Source: Betaproteobacteria bacterium
Lineage (GTDB): Bacteria; Pseudomonadota; Gammaproteobacteria; Burkholderiales; Rhodocyclaceae
Direction: 5' to 3'
DNA length: 35,921 nucleotides
Assembly (NCBI GenBank): GCA_947478755.1
Contig: CANJXH010000008.1
Span: forward strand, 1 to 35,921
The position numbers and the translations under genes are program-made. The notes beneath the pieces are model-generated. The model was not told the DNA's origin, did not search any database, and saw only the letters and a program-made list of their open reading frames with translations. This document shows, piece by piece, positions 1-9,857 of this stretch (the stretch's first letter is position 1; each line of letters starts with the position of its first letter).

Positions 1-247
1 GAACGGGCCGCTCGGCGTATTCGAGTTCGACCAGTTCGGCGGCGGAACCAAGATGATGGCCGCGGCCATCGCCCATTCGCCGGCCTTTACCATCGCCGGT
101 GGCGGCGATACGCTGGCGGCGATTGCGAAGTACCACATCGAAAACCAGATCGGTTACATCTCCACCGGGGGTGGCGCCTTCCTCGAGTTCCTCGAAGGCA
201 AAACCCTGCCCGCAGTTGAAATTCTGGAACAAAGAGCCACCCAATAA
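1..247 (+). CDS. pgk: Phosphoglycerate kinase, C-terminal part (5' truncated by window edge)
   Basis: Translation [44 protein letters not shown]...[25 protein letters not shown] carries the PGK C-terminal motifs ([19 protein letters not shown]); followed by pyk and fba. Confidence 0.96.
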   Translation, partial: NGPLGVFEFDQFGGGTKMMAAAIAHSPAFTIAGGGDTLAAIAKYHIENQIGYISTGGGAFLEFLEGKTLPAVEILEQRATQ

Positions 248-250
248 ATC

Positions 251-1678
251 ATGCAACGTGCCACCAAAATTGTCGCGACCCTCGGACCGGTTTCATCGGA
301 TCACAAATCGCTGACAGCTTTGGTGGAAGCCGGGGTAAATGTTGTCCGCCTCAACTTCTCGCACGGCACGGCAGACGATCATCGCAAGCGCGTCGAGCTG
401 TTGCGCGACATCTGCAAGGCGACCGGGCGTACTGTCGGCATCATGGCCGACCTGCAGGGCCCGAAGATCCGCATCGGAAAATTTGCCAACGGCCCGATTC
501 ACCTCAAGGCCGGCCAGGGCTTCGTGCTTGATACGGCCTGCAAGCTGGGCGACGAACAGCGGGTCGGCCTCGACTACCCCGAACTGATTGACGACGTGAC
601 GGTCGGCGACGTGCTGTTGCTCGACGATGGTCGCGTGGTGATGGACATCGAACGTATCAGCAACGGCGAAATTTTCTGCCGCACGCGCCACGACGCAGAG
701 CTGTCGAACAACAAGGGCATCAACAAGCAGGGTGGCGGACTTTCCGCACCGGCATTGACGCCGAAAGACATGGAAGACATCAAGACGGCGGCGTTTCTCA
801 ATGTCGATTACGTCGCGGTTTCATTTCCCAAGTCGGGCGCCGACATGCACCAGGCGCGCGAGCTGCTGACGGCTGCGGGTTCCGACGCGCTGGTGATCGC
901 CAAGATAGAGCGGGTCGAGGCGATTGCGAACCTGGAAGACATCCTGCTCGCCACCGATGGCGTCATGGTCGCCCGCGGCGATCTGGCGGTCGAGGTCGGC
1001 GACGCGGCGGTACCGGCGCTGCAAAAGCGCATCATCCGCACCTCGCGTGAACTCAACAAGTTCGTCATCACCGCCACGCAGATGATGGAGTCGATGATCC
1101 ACAGCCCGGTGCCGACGCGCGCCGAAGTGTCGGACGTCGCCAATGCGGTGCTCGATGGCACTGATGCGGTGATGCTGTCGGCTGAAACCGCCTCGGGCGA
1201 ATATCCGGTGCAGACGGTCGAGGCCATGGTGCGCATTTGCGTCGAGGCGGAAAAATCAGCGGAAGTGGCGCTGGACAAGGACTTTCTCAATCGCGTGTTC
1301 ACGCGCATCGACCAGTCGATCGCGATGGCCACGCTGTTTACCGCCTTCCACCTCAAGGTGAAGGCTATCGCGTCGCTCACCGAATCCGGCTCCACTGCGC
1401 TGTGGATGTCGCGACTGCATTGCGGCGTGCCGATCTACGCATTGACGCCGAAGATTCGCACACGTTACAAGGTCAGCATCTTCCGTGACGTTACACCGCT
1501 GCTGATGCGCACGGTGGAAAGCAATCGCGATGAACTACTGCGCCACGCCGAAGAGGCACTGATCAAGGAAGGCGCCGTGGAACCGGGCGACCTGATCGTG
1601 TTCACCGTCGGCGAGCCGATCGGCCAATCTGGCGGTACCAACACGCTGAAGATCGTGCGCGTCGGCAGCAACAACTGA
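251..1678 (+). CDS. pyk: Pyruvate kinase
   Basis: 475 aa; RATKIVATLGPVS, RLNFSHG, ADLQGPKIRIG, VMVARGDLAVEVG and MMESMI motifs. Confidence 0.97.
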   Translation: MQRATKIVATLGPVSSDHKSLTALVEAGVNVVRLNFSHGTADDHRKRVELLRDICKATGRTVGIMADLQGPKIRIGKFANGPIHLKAGQGFVLDTACKLGDEQRVGLDYPELIDDVTVGDVLLLDDGRVVMDIERISNGEIFCRTRHDAELSNNKGINKQGGGLSAPALTPKDMEDIKTAAFLNVDYVAVSFPKSGADMHQARELLTAAGSDALVIAKIERVEAIANLEDILLATDGVMVARGDLAVEVGDAAVPALQKRIIRTSRELNKFVITATQMMESMIHSPVPTRAEVSDVANAVLDGTDAVMLSAETASGEYPVQTVEAMVRICVEAEKSAEVALDKDFLNRVFTRIDQSIAMATLFTAFHLKVKAIASLTESGSTALWMSRLHCGVPIYALTPKIRTRYKVSIFRDVTPLLMRTVESNRDELLRHAEEALIKEGAVEPGDLIVFTVGEPIGQSGGTNTLKIVRVGSNN

Positions 1679-1726
1679 ATCCAGTTTCAAACACACTACA
1701 TTCGACAATTTTTACCGGAGAACATC

Positions 1727-2791
1727 ATGTCACTCGTATCGATGCGCCAGTTGCTCGACCACGCTGCCGAAAACGGCTATGGCCTGCCCGCCTTCAACGT
1801 GAACAACATGGAACAGGTGTGGGCCATCATGGAAGCCGCCAATGAAGTTGGCGCGCCAGTGATCATGCAGGCCAGTGCCGGTGCGCGCAAATATGCGGGC
1901 GAAGCCTTTCTGCGCCACCAGATTCTTGCTGCGCTCGAAGCCTATCCGCACATCCCCGTCGTGATGCATCAGGACCATGGCCAATCGCCGGCGGTCTGCC
2001 TGTCGGCGATTCGCTCCGGCTTTACCAGCGTGATGATGGACGGCTCGCTGATGGCTGACGGCAAGTCGGTCGCCAGCTACGACTACAACGTCGCGGTCTC
2101 GAAACAGGTTGTCGAGATGGCGCACTCGATTGGCGTCACCGTCGAAGCTGAACTCGGCGTGCTCGGATCGCTCGAAACCATGAAGGGCGACAAGGAAGAC
2201 GGCCACGGCGCCGAAGGCACCATGACCCGCGAACAGTTGCTCACCGATGTCGAGCAGGCCGCCGACTTTGTTGCCAAGACCCAATGCGATGCGCTGGCCA
2301 TCGCCATCGGCACCTCGCATGGCGCCTACAAGTTCACCAAGAAGCCGACCGGCGACATCCTCGCCATCGGCCGCATCAAGGAAATTCACGCCCGCATCCC
2401 GAATACGCATCTGGTGATGCATGGCTCGTCTTCGGTACCGCAGGAGCTGCTGGCCGAGATCCGCGAGTTCGGCGGCGACATGAAGGAAACCTACGGCGTG
2501 CCGGTGGAAGAAATCCAGGAAGGCATCAAGCACGGCGTGCGCAAGGTGAACATCGATACCGACATCCGCCTCGCCATGACCGGCGCCATCCGCCGCTACT
2601 TCGGCGAGAACCCTTCGAAGTTCGACCCGCGCGATTACCTCAAGCCCGCGCGCGAAGCCGCGAAGAAAATCTGCCTCGCGCGCTACCAGCAGTTCGGCTG
2701 TGCCGGCCAGGGTGGCAAGATCAAGATCATCCCGCTAGACAAGATGGCAGAACGCTACACAAAAGGCGAACTCAACCAGATCGTGAAATAA
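1727..2791 (+). CDS. fba: Fructose-bisphosphate aldolase, class II
   Basis: 354 aa; [30 protein letters not shown]..., [40 protein letters not shown]. Confidence 0.97.
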   Translation: MSLVSMRQLLDHAAENGYGLPAFNVNNMEQVWAIMEAANEVGAPVIMQASAGARKYAGEAFLRHQILAALEAYPHIPVVMHQDHGQSPAVCLSAIRSGFTSVMMDGSLMADGKSVASYDYNVAVSKQVVEMAHSIGVTVEAELGVLGSLETMKGDKEDGHGAEGTMTREQLLTDVEQAADFVAKTQCDALAIAIGTSHGAYKFTKKPTGDILAIGRIKEIHARIPNTHLVMHGSSSVPQELLAEIREFGGDMKETYGVPVEEIQEGIKHGVRKVNIDTDIRLAMTGAIRRYFGENPSKFDPRDYLKPAREAAKKICLARYQQFGCAGQGGKIKIIPLDKMAERYTKGELNQIVK

Positions 2792-2803
2792 GCAAAACAC
2801 CCC

Positions 2804-3697
2804 ATGACCCAAACGCTTTTTGAATCCAGCATCACCAGCCTGCAACTGCTTGGCCGCGGCAAGGTGCGCGACATCTATGCCGTCGGCGACGACAAGCTGC
2901 TGATCGTCGTGACCGATCGCCTCTCGGCCTTCGACGTGATCCTGCCCGACCCAATCCCGGACAAGGGGCGCGTGCTGACCGCGATTGCCGATTTCTGGTT
3001 TGGCAAGCTGGCGCACGTGGTGCCAAGCCAGCTGACCGGCATCGATCCCGAAACCGTGGTTGCCAGCGACGACGAGCGCGCGCAGGTGCGCGGCCGCTCA
3101 ATGGTGGTGAAGCGCCTGAAGCCGCTGCCGATCGAAGCCGTCGCACGTGGCTACCTGATCGGCTCGGGCTGGAAGGATTACCAGAAGACCGGGCAGGTAT
3201 GCGGCATTGACCTGCCGGCCGGCCTGCAGTTGGGGCAGAAGCTGCCGCAACCCGTATTCACTCCGGCGACCAAGGCCGAGATGGGTGACCACGACGAGAA
3301 CATCGACTACGCGACGGTGGAAAAGCTGATCGGTGCGGAACTCGCCGCCAAGGTGCGCGACATCACGCTGCGCCTTTACCGCGAAGCCGCGGCCTTTGCC
3401 GGCGTCAAGGGCATTATCATCGCCGACACCAAGTTTGAATTCGGCCTCGACGATACCGGTCGCCTGTATCTGATCGACGAAGTGCTGACGCCGGACTCGT
3501 CGCGCTTCTGGCCTGCCAGCGAATATCAGGTTGGCATCAGCCCGCCCAGCTTCGACAAGCAGATCGTGCGCGACTACCTCGAAACCCTGGACTGGGACAA
3601 GAAGGCGCCGGGCCCGAAACTGCCGCAAGCCATCATCGACAAGACCACCGCCAAATACAACGAAGCCCTGGCCCGACTCACCGGCGCCTCGGAATAA
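2804..3697 (+). CDS. purC: Phosphoribosylaminoimidazole-succinocarboxamide synthase (SAICAR synthase)
   Basis: 297 aa; [62 protein letters not shown]. Confidence 0.97.
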   Translation: MTQTLFESSITSLQLLGRGKVRDIYAVGDDKLLIVVTDRLSAFDVILPDPIPDKGRVLTAIADFWFGKLAHVVPSQLTGIDPETVVASDDERAQVRGRSMVVKRLKPLPIEAVARGYLIGSGWKDYQKTGQVCGIDLPAGLQLGQKLPQPVFTPATKAEMGDHDENIDYATVEKLIGAELAAKVRDITLRLYREAAAFAGVKGIIIADTKFEFGLDDTGRLYLIDEVLTPDSSRFWPASEYQVGISPPSFDKQIVRDYLETLDWDKKAPGPKLPQAIIDKTTAKYNEALARLTGASE

Positions 3698-3700
3698 GCC

Positions 3701-5743
3701 ATGAATCCGCTACTCGATTTCTCGGGCCTGCCCCGCTTCGACACCGTACAACCAGAGCACGTTGCGCCGGCCATTGATCAGTTGCTCGCCGAAAGCCGTG
3801 CGCTGATCACCAGACTGCAAGCGGACGCGACGCCCGCGACGTGGGATGCCTTTGTGCAGCCGCTCACCGATGCCGGCGAACGGCTGTCGCGTGCCTGGGG
3901 CATCGTCGGCCATCTGCACTCAGTCAACGACGTGCCGGCATGGCGCGAGGCCTACAACGCGCAGCTGCCGCAGGTCTCCGGTTTCTATGCCGAGTTGGGA
4001 CAGAACCTGGCGCTGTTCGCCAAGTACAAGGCCTTGCAGCAAAGCGCCGAATACGCGACGCTCTCCGCCACGCGCCGCCGCATCATCGACAACGACGTGC
4101 GCGACTTCCGCCTCTCCGGTGCCGAACTTGCCGAAGACCAGAAACCGCGCTTCAAGGAAATTTCGGAAGAGCTCTCTGCCCTCTCCGCAAAGTTCTCCGA
4201 AAACGTGCTCGACGCCACCAATGCCCACGGCGAGTGGGTCGAGGACGAAGCATTGCTGGCCGGCATCCCCGCCGATGCCGTTGCTGCTGCCAAGGCCGCT
4301 GCGGAAAAGGACAGCAAGCCTGGCTGGAAGTTCACGCTGCACCAGCCCTCCTACATCCCGGTGCTGCAGTACGCCGACAACCGCGAATTGCGCGCGCGCA
4401 TGTATCGCGCGTCGGCCACCCGCGCTTCCGAGTTCGGCAAGCCGGAGTGGGACAACACGCCATTGATCGACAGGATACTTTCGCTGCGCGCCGAAGAATC
4501 GAAGATGCTCGGCTACGCCAATTACGCCGAAGTCTCGCTGGTGCCGAAGATGGCCAACACGCCGACGCAGGTTGCTGCCTTCCTGCGCGACATCGCCGCC
4601 AAGGCGCGGCCCTTCGCCGAAAAGGATGTTGCCGAGCTGCGCGATTTCGCACGCCAGGAACTCGGCCTTGACACGCTCGAAGCCTGGGACATGGCCTATG
4701 CCTCGGAAAAACTGCGCGAGCAGCGTTATGCTTTTTCGGATGAGGAAGTCAAACAGTATTTCCCCGAACCGAAAGTGCTGGCCGGCCTGTTCCGCGTCAT
4801 CGAATCGATTTTCTCCGTCAAGCTCGAAGCCGATACGGCGCCGGTGTGGCACCCGGCGGTGCGCTTTTTCCGCATCGTCAAGAACGGTGAGCTGGTCGGA
4901 CAGTTCTACCTCGACCTTTACGCCCGCGACACCAAGCGCGGCGGCGCCTGGATGGACGAAGCGATCACCCGCCGTACGCTGGCGGGCAGCATCCAGAAAC
5001 CGGTCGCCTACCTCAACTGCAATTTCCCGGCGCCGGTCGGTGACAAACCCGCGACCTTCAGCCACGACGATGTGATCACGCTGTTCCACGAATGCGGCCA
5101 CGGCCTGCACCACCTGCTGACCCGCGTTGATGAGCTTGCCGTCTCCGGCATCCATGGTGTGGAATGGGATGCGGTCGAGCTGCCCAGCCAGTTCATGGAA
5201 AACTTCTGCTGGGAATGGGACGTGCTGCAAGGCATGACCAAACACGCCGAGACCGGCGCGCAATTACCGCGCGCGTTGTACGACAAGATGATCGCAGCAA
5301 AGAACTTCCAAAGTGGCATGCAGACCCTGCGCCAGATCGAGTTTGGCCTGTTCGACCTGCTGCTGCACAGCGAATTCGTTCCTGCGCCCGGCAAGCCCTT
5401 CAAGCCGCTGCTCGATGCGGTGCGAAAGGAAGTCGCCGTCACCGTGCCGCCGGAATGGAACCGCTTCCCGCAAAGCTTCTCGCACATCTTCGGCGGCGGT
5501 TACGCCGCCGGCTACTACAGCTACAAGTGGGCCGAGGTGTTGTCGGCCGATGCCTACGAAGCCTTCGAGGAAGCGGCGAAGACCAGCGGCAGCACGCTCG
5601 ATGCCGCGACCGGCGAACGCTACTGGCGCGAGATTCTGTCGGTGGGCGGTTCGCGCCCGGCGATCGAATCGTTCAAGGCCTTCCGCGGTCGCGAACCGCG
5701 ACCGGATGCGCTGCTGCGCCACAGCGGCATGGCGCTGGCTTGA
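3701..5743 (+). CDS. prlC: Oligopeptidase A (M3 family metallopeptidase)
   Basis: 680 aa; zinc motif LFHECGHGLHHLL, FGGGYAAGYYSYKWAEVLSADAYEAF. Confidence 0.95.
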   Translation: MNPLLDFSGLPRFDTVQPEHVAPAIDQLLAESRALITRLQADATPATWDAFVQPLTDAGERLSRAWGIVGHLHSVNDVPAWREAYNAQLPQVSGFYAELGQNLALFAKYKALQQSAEYATLSATRRRIIDNDVRDFRLSGAELAEDQKPRFKEISEELSALSAKFSENVLDATNAHGEWVEDEALLAGIPADAVAAAKAAAEKDSKPGWKFTLHQPSYIPVLQYADNRELRARMYRASATRASEFGKPEWDNTPLIDRILSLRAEESKMLGYANYAEVSLVPKMANTPTQVAAFLRDIAAKARPFAEKDVAELRDFARQELGLDTLEAWDMAYASEKLREQRYAFSDEEVKQYFPEPKVLAGLFRVIESIFSVKLEADTAPVWHPAVRFFRIVKNGELVGQFYLDLYARDTKRGGAWMDEAITRRTLAGSIQKPVAYLNCNFPAPVGDKPATFSHDDVITLFHECGHGLHHLLTRVDELAVSGIHGVEWDAVELPSQFMENFCWEWDVLQGMTKHAETGAQLPRALYDKMIAAKNFQSGMQTLRQIEFGLFDLLLHSEFVPAPGKPFKPLLDAVRKEVAVTVPPEWNRFPQSFSHIFGGGYAAGYYSYKWAEVLSADAYEAFEEAAKTSGSTLDAATGERYWREILSVGGSRPAIESFKAFRGREPRPDALLRHSGMALA

Positions 5744-5747
5744 CCGC

Positions 5748-6005
5748 ATGAATCGCGCCTTCCTCTGTGGCCTCGCTGCTGTCACCCTGATGCTGGGTGG
5801 TTGCAGCAAGCTGACGGAAGCCAACTATGCAAAACTCAAGACGGGCATGAGCTATGAAGAAGTCACGCAGCTCATCGGCCGTGCCGACCAGTGCAGCGAG
5901 ACGGTTGGGCTGAAGCACTGCGTGTGGGGAAATGCGGAGCGTGGCGTCACGGCGGATTTTGTCGCCGACAAGGCCCTGGTGTTCTCCAGCCAGAACATCC
6001 GCTAG
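5748..6005 (+). CDS. Small putative lipoprotein, DUF3862/SmpA-OmlA-like
   Basis: 85 aa in the frame of ORF 5313..6005, ATG at 5748, 4 nt after the prlC stop; MNRAFLCGLAAVTLMLGGCSKL lipobox, then YAKLKTGMSYEEVTQLIG, typical of the BamE/SmpA-like fold. Confidence 0.75.
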   Translation: MNRAFLCGLAAVTLMLGGCSKLTEANYAKLKTGMSYEEVTQLIGRADQCSETVGLKHCVWGNAERGVTADFVADKALVFSSQNIR

Positions 6006-6094
6006 GCGACACAGCGCCGAATTTGTCCGTGGTATCTTGATGGTCACTGATCCGAACATGGGTCACGAATCATTACGCCGCTCTACTGAAATCC

Positions 6095-6565
6095 ATGTCA
6101 CTCGAAACCTGGGAACTGCTGAGTTACGTCGTCACGGTGGTTGGCTTGCCGCTGGCGATTTTTGTTTTCCTGTTCGAGCAGCGCAAGGAGCGTGAGAACG
6201 AGGAGGAAGAGGTTTATCAGCTGCTGTCGGACAACTATCAGGACTTTCTCAAGGTGGCGCTGGCGCACCCGGACCTGCGGCTGTTTGCAGACACTGAAAC
6301 GCCGGCGATGAGCGAGGAACAGAAGGAACGGCAATACATCATCTTCGCCATGCTGATCTCACTGTTCGAGCGCGCCTACCTCTTGCTGTACGAAGACGTG
6401 ATGTCTCCAAAACAGGCGCGGCGCTGGAATTCCTGGGAAGACTACGTGCATGAGTGGTGCGGTCGTGCCGACTTCCGGGCCAGCCTGGACAAGCTGCTGC
6501 GCGGTGAGGATGAGGATTTCGCGCGTTATGTGCGACGCATTGCAACGGCGGAAAATGGCAGTTGA
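6095..6565 (+). CDS. Conserved hypothetical protein with one N-terminal transmembrane segment
   Basis: 156 aa; N-terminal hydrophobic segment LLSYVVTVVGLPLAIFVFLFEQ then a charged soluble region; stop overlaps the next gene's ATG by 1 nt. Confidence 0.7.
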   Translation: MSLETWELLSYVVTVVGLPLAIFVFLFEQRKERENEEEEVYQLLSDNYQDFLKVALAHPDLRLFADTETPAMSEEQKERQYIIFAMLISLFERAYLLLYEDVMSPKQARRWNSWEDYVHEWCGRADFRASLDKLLRGEDEDFARYVRRIATAENGS

Positions 6566-7104
6566 TGGCAGCTGCGTCGAAGGCATCAATTCAGTCCTTT
6601 GCACCGATTGCCGATCACAAATCACGCGTGCTGATTCTCGGCTCGATGCCGGGCAATGCCTCGCTGGATGCCGGCCAATACTATGCGCACCCGCGCAATG
6701 GTTTCTGGCCGATTGTTGCGGCATTGACGGATGTAGCAGCTGATAGCCATTATGCCGAACGAACCCGCGGCCTGCTGAAAGCGGGCATCGCGCTGTGGGA
6801 TGTACTGGCCTGTTGCAGCCGCAATGGCAGCCTCGATTCGGAGATCGACATTGCGACTGAAGTCGCCAACGACTTCAGCGGGTTTCTTGCAAAACACCCG
6901 ACCGTCACCCATGTGTTCTTCAATGGCGGCAAGGCCGAACAGTCCTTTGCGCGCCATGTGCGCCCGCTACTTGGTGCGCGGCCTTTGCACATGCAGCGCT
7001 TGCCGTCGACCAGCCCCGCTCATGCCGGTTTGCCGTTGGCGGCGAAGCAGGCGGCCTGGCTTGCGGCGATCCGCCCGGCGCTGCAGGCAGGGCGAATCGC
7101 GTAG
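6565..7104 (+). CDS. DNA-deoxyinosine glycosylase-like protein (uracil-DNA glycosylase superfamily, family 6/HDG-like)
   Basis: SRVLILGSMPGNASLDAGQYYAHPRNGFWPIV...ALWDVLACCSRNGSLDSEI...FFNGGKAEQSF...LPSTSPAHA: UDG-superfamily motifs. Confidence 0.8.
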   Translation: MAAASKASIQSFAPIADHKSRVLILGSMPGNASLDAGQYYAHPRNGFWPIVAALTDVAADSHYAERTRGLLKAGIALWDVLACCSRNGSLDSEIDIATEVANDFSGFLAKHPTVTHVFFNGGKAEQSFARHVRPLLGARPLHMQRLPSTSPAHAGLPLAAKQAAWLAAIRPALQAGRIA

Positions 7105-7107
7105 CGC

Positions 7108-8016
7108 CTAGTCGAGCTGCTCGATGCCGGCGACCTGCCAGCCACCCTTGCCGCCGCGAGCGCTGACCAGATGCCAGACTTCATCCACCGGTTGCGGATT
7201 GGCGTTGGCCTCTTCACGTACCAGACCGACAAAGCGCACGCTGACCACACGGCGATTGCCTTCGTCTTCGACATTCAGCACAGTGGCATCGATGCTGACC
7301 ACGTCGGTTTCCTGCTTGGTGTCGCCGCGCTCGGCAATCGAGAGACGGATTTCGGCAAACATTTCCGGCGTGGTGAACTCGCGGATGTCGTCGAGATTGC
7401 CGGCGTCATTGGCGGCCTGCAGGCGAATGAAGTTGAGCTTCGCCGAGCGCGCGAAATCCCTCACATCGAAATCGGCTGGAATGTGCCCGGCACGGCCCGA
7501 TGCCGGCGCCCCGGTTCCAGGCGCGGCGGCGGGATTCGCCCCTGCGGGACCAAAGGCCGGCAAGGGGTTGCGCTCGAACACGTTGCGCTGGTCCTGGCCG
7601 GAACCGGCGGCGGCGTACTGCATGCCGTTCGATGCACCGGCACCATTGCGACGTCGCATGAAATAGCCGATCACCATCATCACGACCGTCACCAACAGGA
7701 ACATCGTCACCATCGAGGCGAGCTCGCCGCCAAACCCGAAATGCGACGCCAGCGCTGCAATGCCGAGGCCGGCGGCAAGGCCGGCCACCGGGCCCATCCA
7801 CGACCGCGCCGGCGAAGCGCTTGCCTGGGCTGCAGTGCTGGCACCGGCGGGTGCCGGTGCTGCTGACGGGGCCTTGTTTGGCGCAGAAAACTGCCGCTGC
7901 ATGCCGGATGTCTTGCCCCCCCCGAAACGCTTGGCGCTGGCCTCGCTGCTGGCCAGCGAGAGGCTGACTGTAAGGATGAGGGCTGCTGCGGTCGCAAAAA
8001 ATGAACGGAATTTCAT
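7108..8016 (-). CDS. Tim44-like domain membrane protein
   Basis: Signal peptide MKFRSFFATAAALILTVSLSLASSEASAKRFGGGKTSGMQRQ, two hydrophobic segments, C-terminal DFDVRDFARSAKLNFIRLQAANDAGNLDDIREFTTPEMFAEI...VDEVWHLV (Tim44-like). ORF track starts upstream at 8037; MKF at 8016 preferred. Confidence 0.85.
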   Translation of the reverse strand: MKFRSFFATAAALILTVSLSLASSEASAKRFGGGKTSGMQRQFSAPNKAPSAAPAPAGASTAAQASASPARSWMGPVAGLAAGLGIAALASHFGFGGELASMVTMFLLVTVVMMVIGYFMRRRNGAGASNGMQYAAAGSGQDQRNVFERNPLPAFGPAGANPAAAPGTGAPASGRAGHIPADFDVRDFARSAKLNFIRLQAANDAGNLDDIREFTTPEMFAEIRLSIAERGDTKQETDVVSIDATVLNVEDEGNRRVVSVRFVGLVREEANANPQPVDEVWHLVSARGGKGGWQVAGIEQLD

Positions 8017-8033
8017 GATGACTCCTTGTGTGG

Positions 8034-8807
8034 TCAATCGGATGATTGGGGGCTGGGGATGCGTTGGTCCGAAACGTAATGCGCATGCAACTCGACCGGC
8101 TTCGTCACCCGCTTGCGCAGGCGGATGTTGAGCATTTCGACGCAGACCGAGAACGCCATCGCGAAATAGATGTAGCCCTTGGGTACGTGGTGGCCGAAGC
8201 CGTCGGCTAGCAGCACGACGCCGACGACGACGAGGAAGGAAAGCGCCAGCATCTTGATCGTGGGGTGGTTGGACACCACGCGACCAATGGACGGCGCGAA
8301 CAGCATCATCAGGCCGACCGAGACAATCACGGCAGCGATCATTACCTTGACCTCGCTGACCATGCCGACTGCGGTGATGATGGAGTCGAGCGAGAACACC
8401 AGGTCGATGACAATGATCTGGCCGATGGCGGCGGCGAAACCCGATACCGACTTGTGCTGCGCTTCACCCTCTTCGCCTTCCAGCAGCTGGTGCACCTCGG
8501 TGGTGCTCTTCCAGATCAGGAACAGGCCACCGGCGATGAGGATCAGGTCACGCCCGGAGAAGCCGATGTCGAACACCGTGAATACCGGTTCGGTCAGGCC
8601 GACGATCCAAGATAGGGCAAGCAGCAGACCGATGCGCATGAACATCGCGAGGAAAAGGCCGATGCGGCGCGCCAGTTCCTGCTGCGCCTTCGGCAGCTTG
8701 TCGACAAGGATCGATATGAAGATGATGTTGTCGACGCCAAGGACCAGCTCCAGCGCGGTAAGCGTGAGGAAGGCGATCCAGATGTCGGGGCTGAGCAGGA
8801 GTTCCAT
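8034..8807 (-). CDS. TerC family integral membrane protein
   Basis: 257 aa; LTLTALELVLGVDNIIFISIL...IVIDLVFSLDSIITAVGM, duplicated TerC motifs. Confidence 0.9.
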   Translation of the reverse strand: MELLLSPDIWIAFLTLTALELVLGVDNIIFISILVDKLPKAQQELARRIGLFLAMFMRIGLLLALSWIVGLTEPVFTVFDIGFSGRDLILIAGGLFLIWKSTTEVHQLLEGEEGEAQHKSVSGFAAAIGQIIVIDLVFSLDSIITAVGMVSEVKVMIAAVIVSVGLMMLFAPSIGRVVSNHPTIKMLALSFLVVVGVVLLADGFGHHVPKGYIYFAMAFSVCVEMLNIRLRKRVTKPVELHAHYVSDQRIPSPQSSD

Positions 8808-8828
8808 GGTGACGACTTGTCCGGTTGA

Positions 8829-9713
8829 TTACTGGAGGCGCGCGCCTTCGAGCGCGGCGATGCGTTCTTCGAGCGGCGGATGGCTGGAGAACAAGGCCAT
8901 CCAGCCGGGGCGGCCGGCGATGCCGGCGGTGGCGACGTTCTGCGGCAGCGCACCGGCTTCCAACCCGCCCAGACGGCGCAGTGCGGCCGCCATCGGCTGC
9001 GTGGAGCCCATCAGCTTTGCTGCACCGGCGTCAGCACGGAACTCACGCTGACGCGAGAAGTACATGACGATGATGCTGGCGAGCACGCCGAAGACGATAT
9101 CGCAGACCAGCACGGTGACCATGTAGCCGATGCCGGGGCCGGATGACTCTTCATTGTTCTTGCGCAGGTAGGAGTCGACGAAATAGCCGACGACGCGGGC
9201 AAGGAAGAATACGAAGGTATTCACCACGCCCTGGATCAGCGTCAGCGTCACCATGTCGCCGTTGGCGATATGGGCCACTTCATGGGCGATGACTGCTTCG
9301 GCTTCTTCCTTGCGCATGCTTTGCAACAGGCCGGTGGAGACCGCCACCAGCGAACTGTTGCGGCTGGCACCGGTGGCGAAGGCATTCGGCTCGCCGTCGT
9401 AGATGGCGACTTCCGGCATCGGCAGACCGGCCTGTTGCGAAAACTTGCGTACCGTCTCGACCAGCCAGAACTCGGTGGAAGTGGACGGGGCGTCAATGAC
9501 GCGTGCGCCGGTGCTCCACTTGGCGATGGTCTTGGACATCCACAGCGACATGAAGGCACCGCCAAAGCCCATGATGGCGGCGAAGACCAACAGCTTGCCG
9601 AGATCAAGCCCGTTGCTGGTAAAAAAACGGTTGGCCCCGGTGAGGGAGGTAACGATGCCGAGCACCAGCATGATGGCCAGGTTGGTAGCGATCAGCAGCA
9701 CTATGCGTTTCAT
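8829..9713 (-). CDS. htpX: Membrane-associated zinc metalloprotease HtpX
   Basis: 294 aa from [50 protein letters not shown] (HExxH), [13 protein letters not shown]. Confidence 0.95.
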   Translation of the reverse strand: MKRIVLLIATNLAIMLVLGIVTSLTGANRFFTSNGLDLGKLLVFAAIMGFGGAFMSLWMSKTIAKWSTGARVIDAPSTSTEFWLVETVRKFSQQAGLPMPEVAIYDGEPNAFATGASRNSSLVAVSTGLLQSMRKEEAEAVIAHEVAHIANGDMVTLTLIQGVVNTFVFFLARVVGYFVDSYLRKNNEESSGPGIGYMVTVLVCDIVFGVLASIIVMYFSRQREFRADAGAAKLMGSTQPMAAALRRLGGLEAGALPQNVATAGIAGRPGWMALFSSHPPLEERIAALEGARLQ

Positions 9714-9857
9714 GAATCGACTCCTTGAGTGGTTGACTGTGCGAACGGGAAAACCCGATTCAGCGCGGTGCAGTGTAGTGAACGACAACAGATCGTACAA
9801 ATCGAATATTATTTACAAACACATCGATTAAACCGAGCATTTACAGCCGAGGGAACC

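Noticed and set aside
3920-5263. 447-aa minus-strand ORF antisense to prlC
   Set aside because: Shadow ORF; prlC motifs are intact on the plus strand.
5488-5512. GC-rich hairpin (GGCGGC..GCCGCC) near 5490-5510
   Set aside because: Encodes the conserved FGGGYAAGYYSYKW motif of M3 peptidases; explained by coding constraint.
8808-8828. Possible yybP-ykoY (Mn2+) riboswitch upstream of terC
   Set aside because: Only 21 nt separate the htpX stop and terC start; no room for the aptamer.
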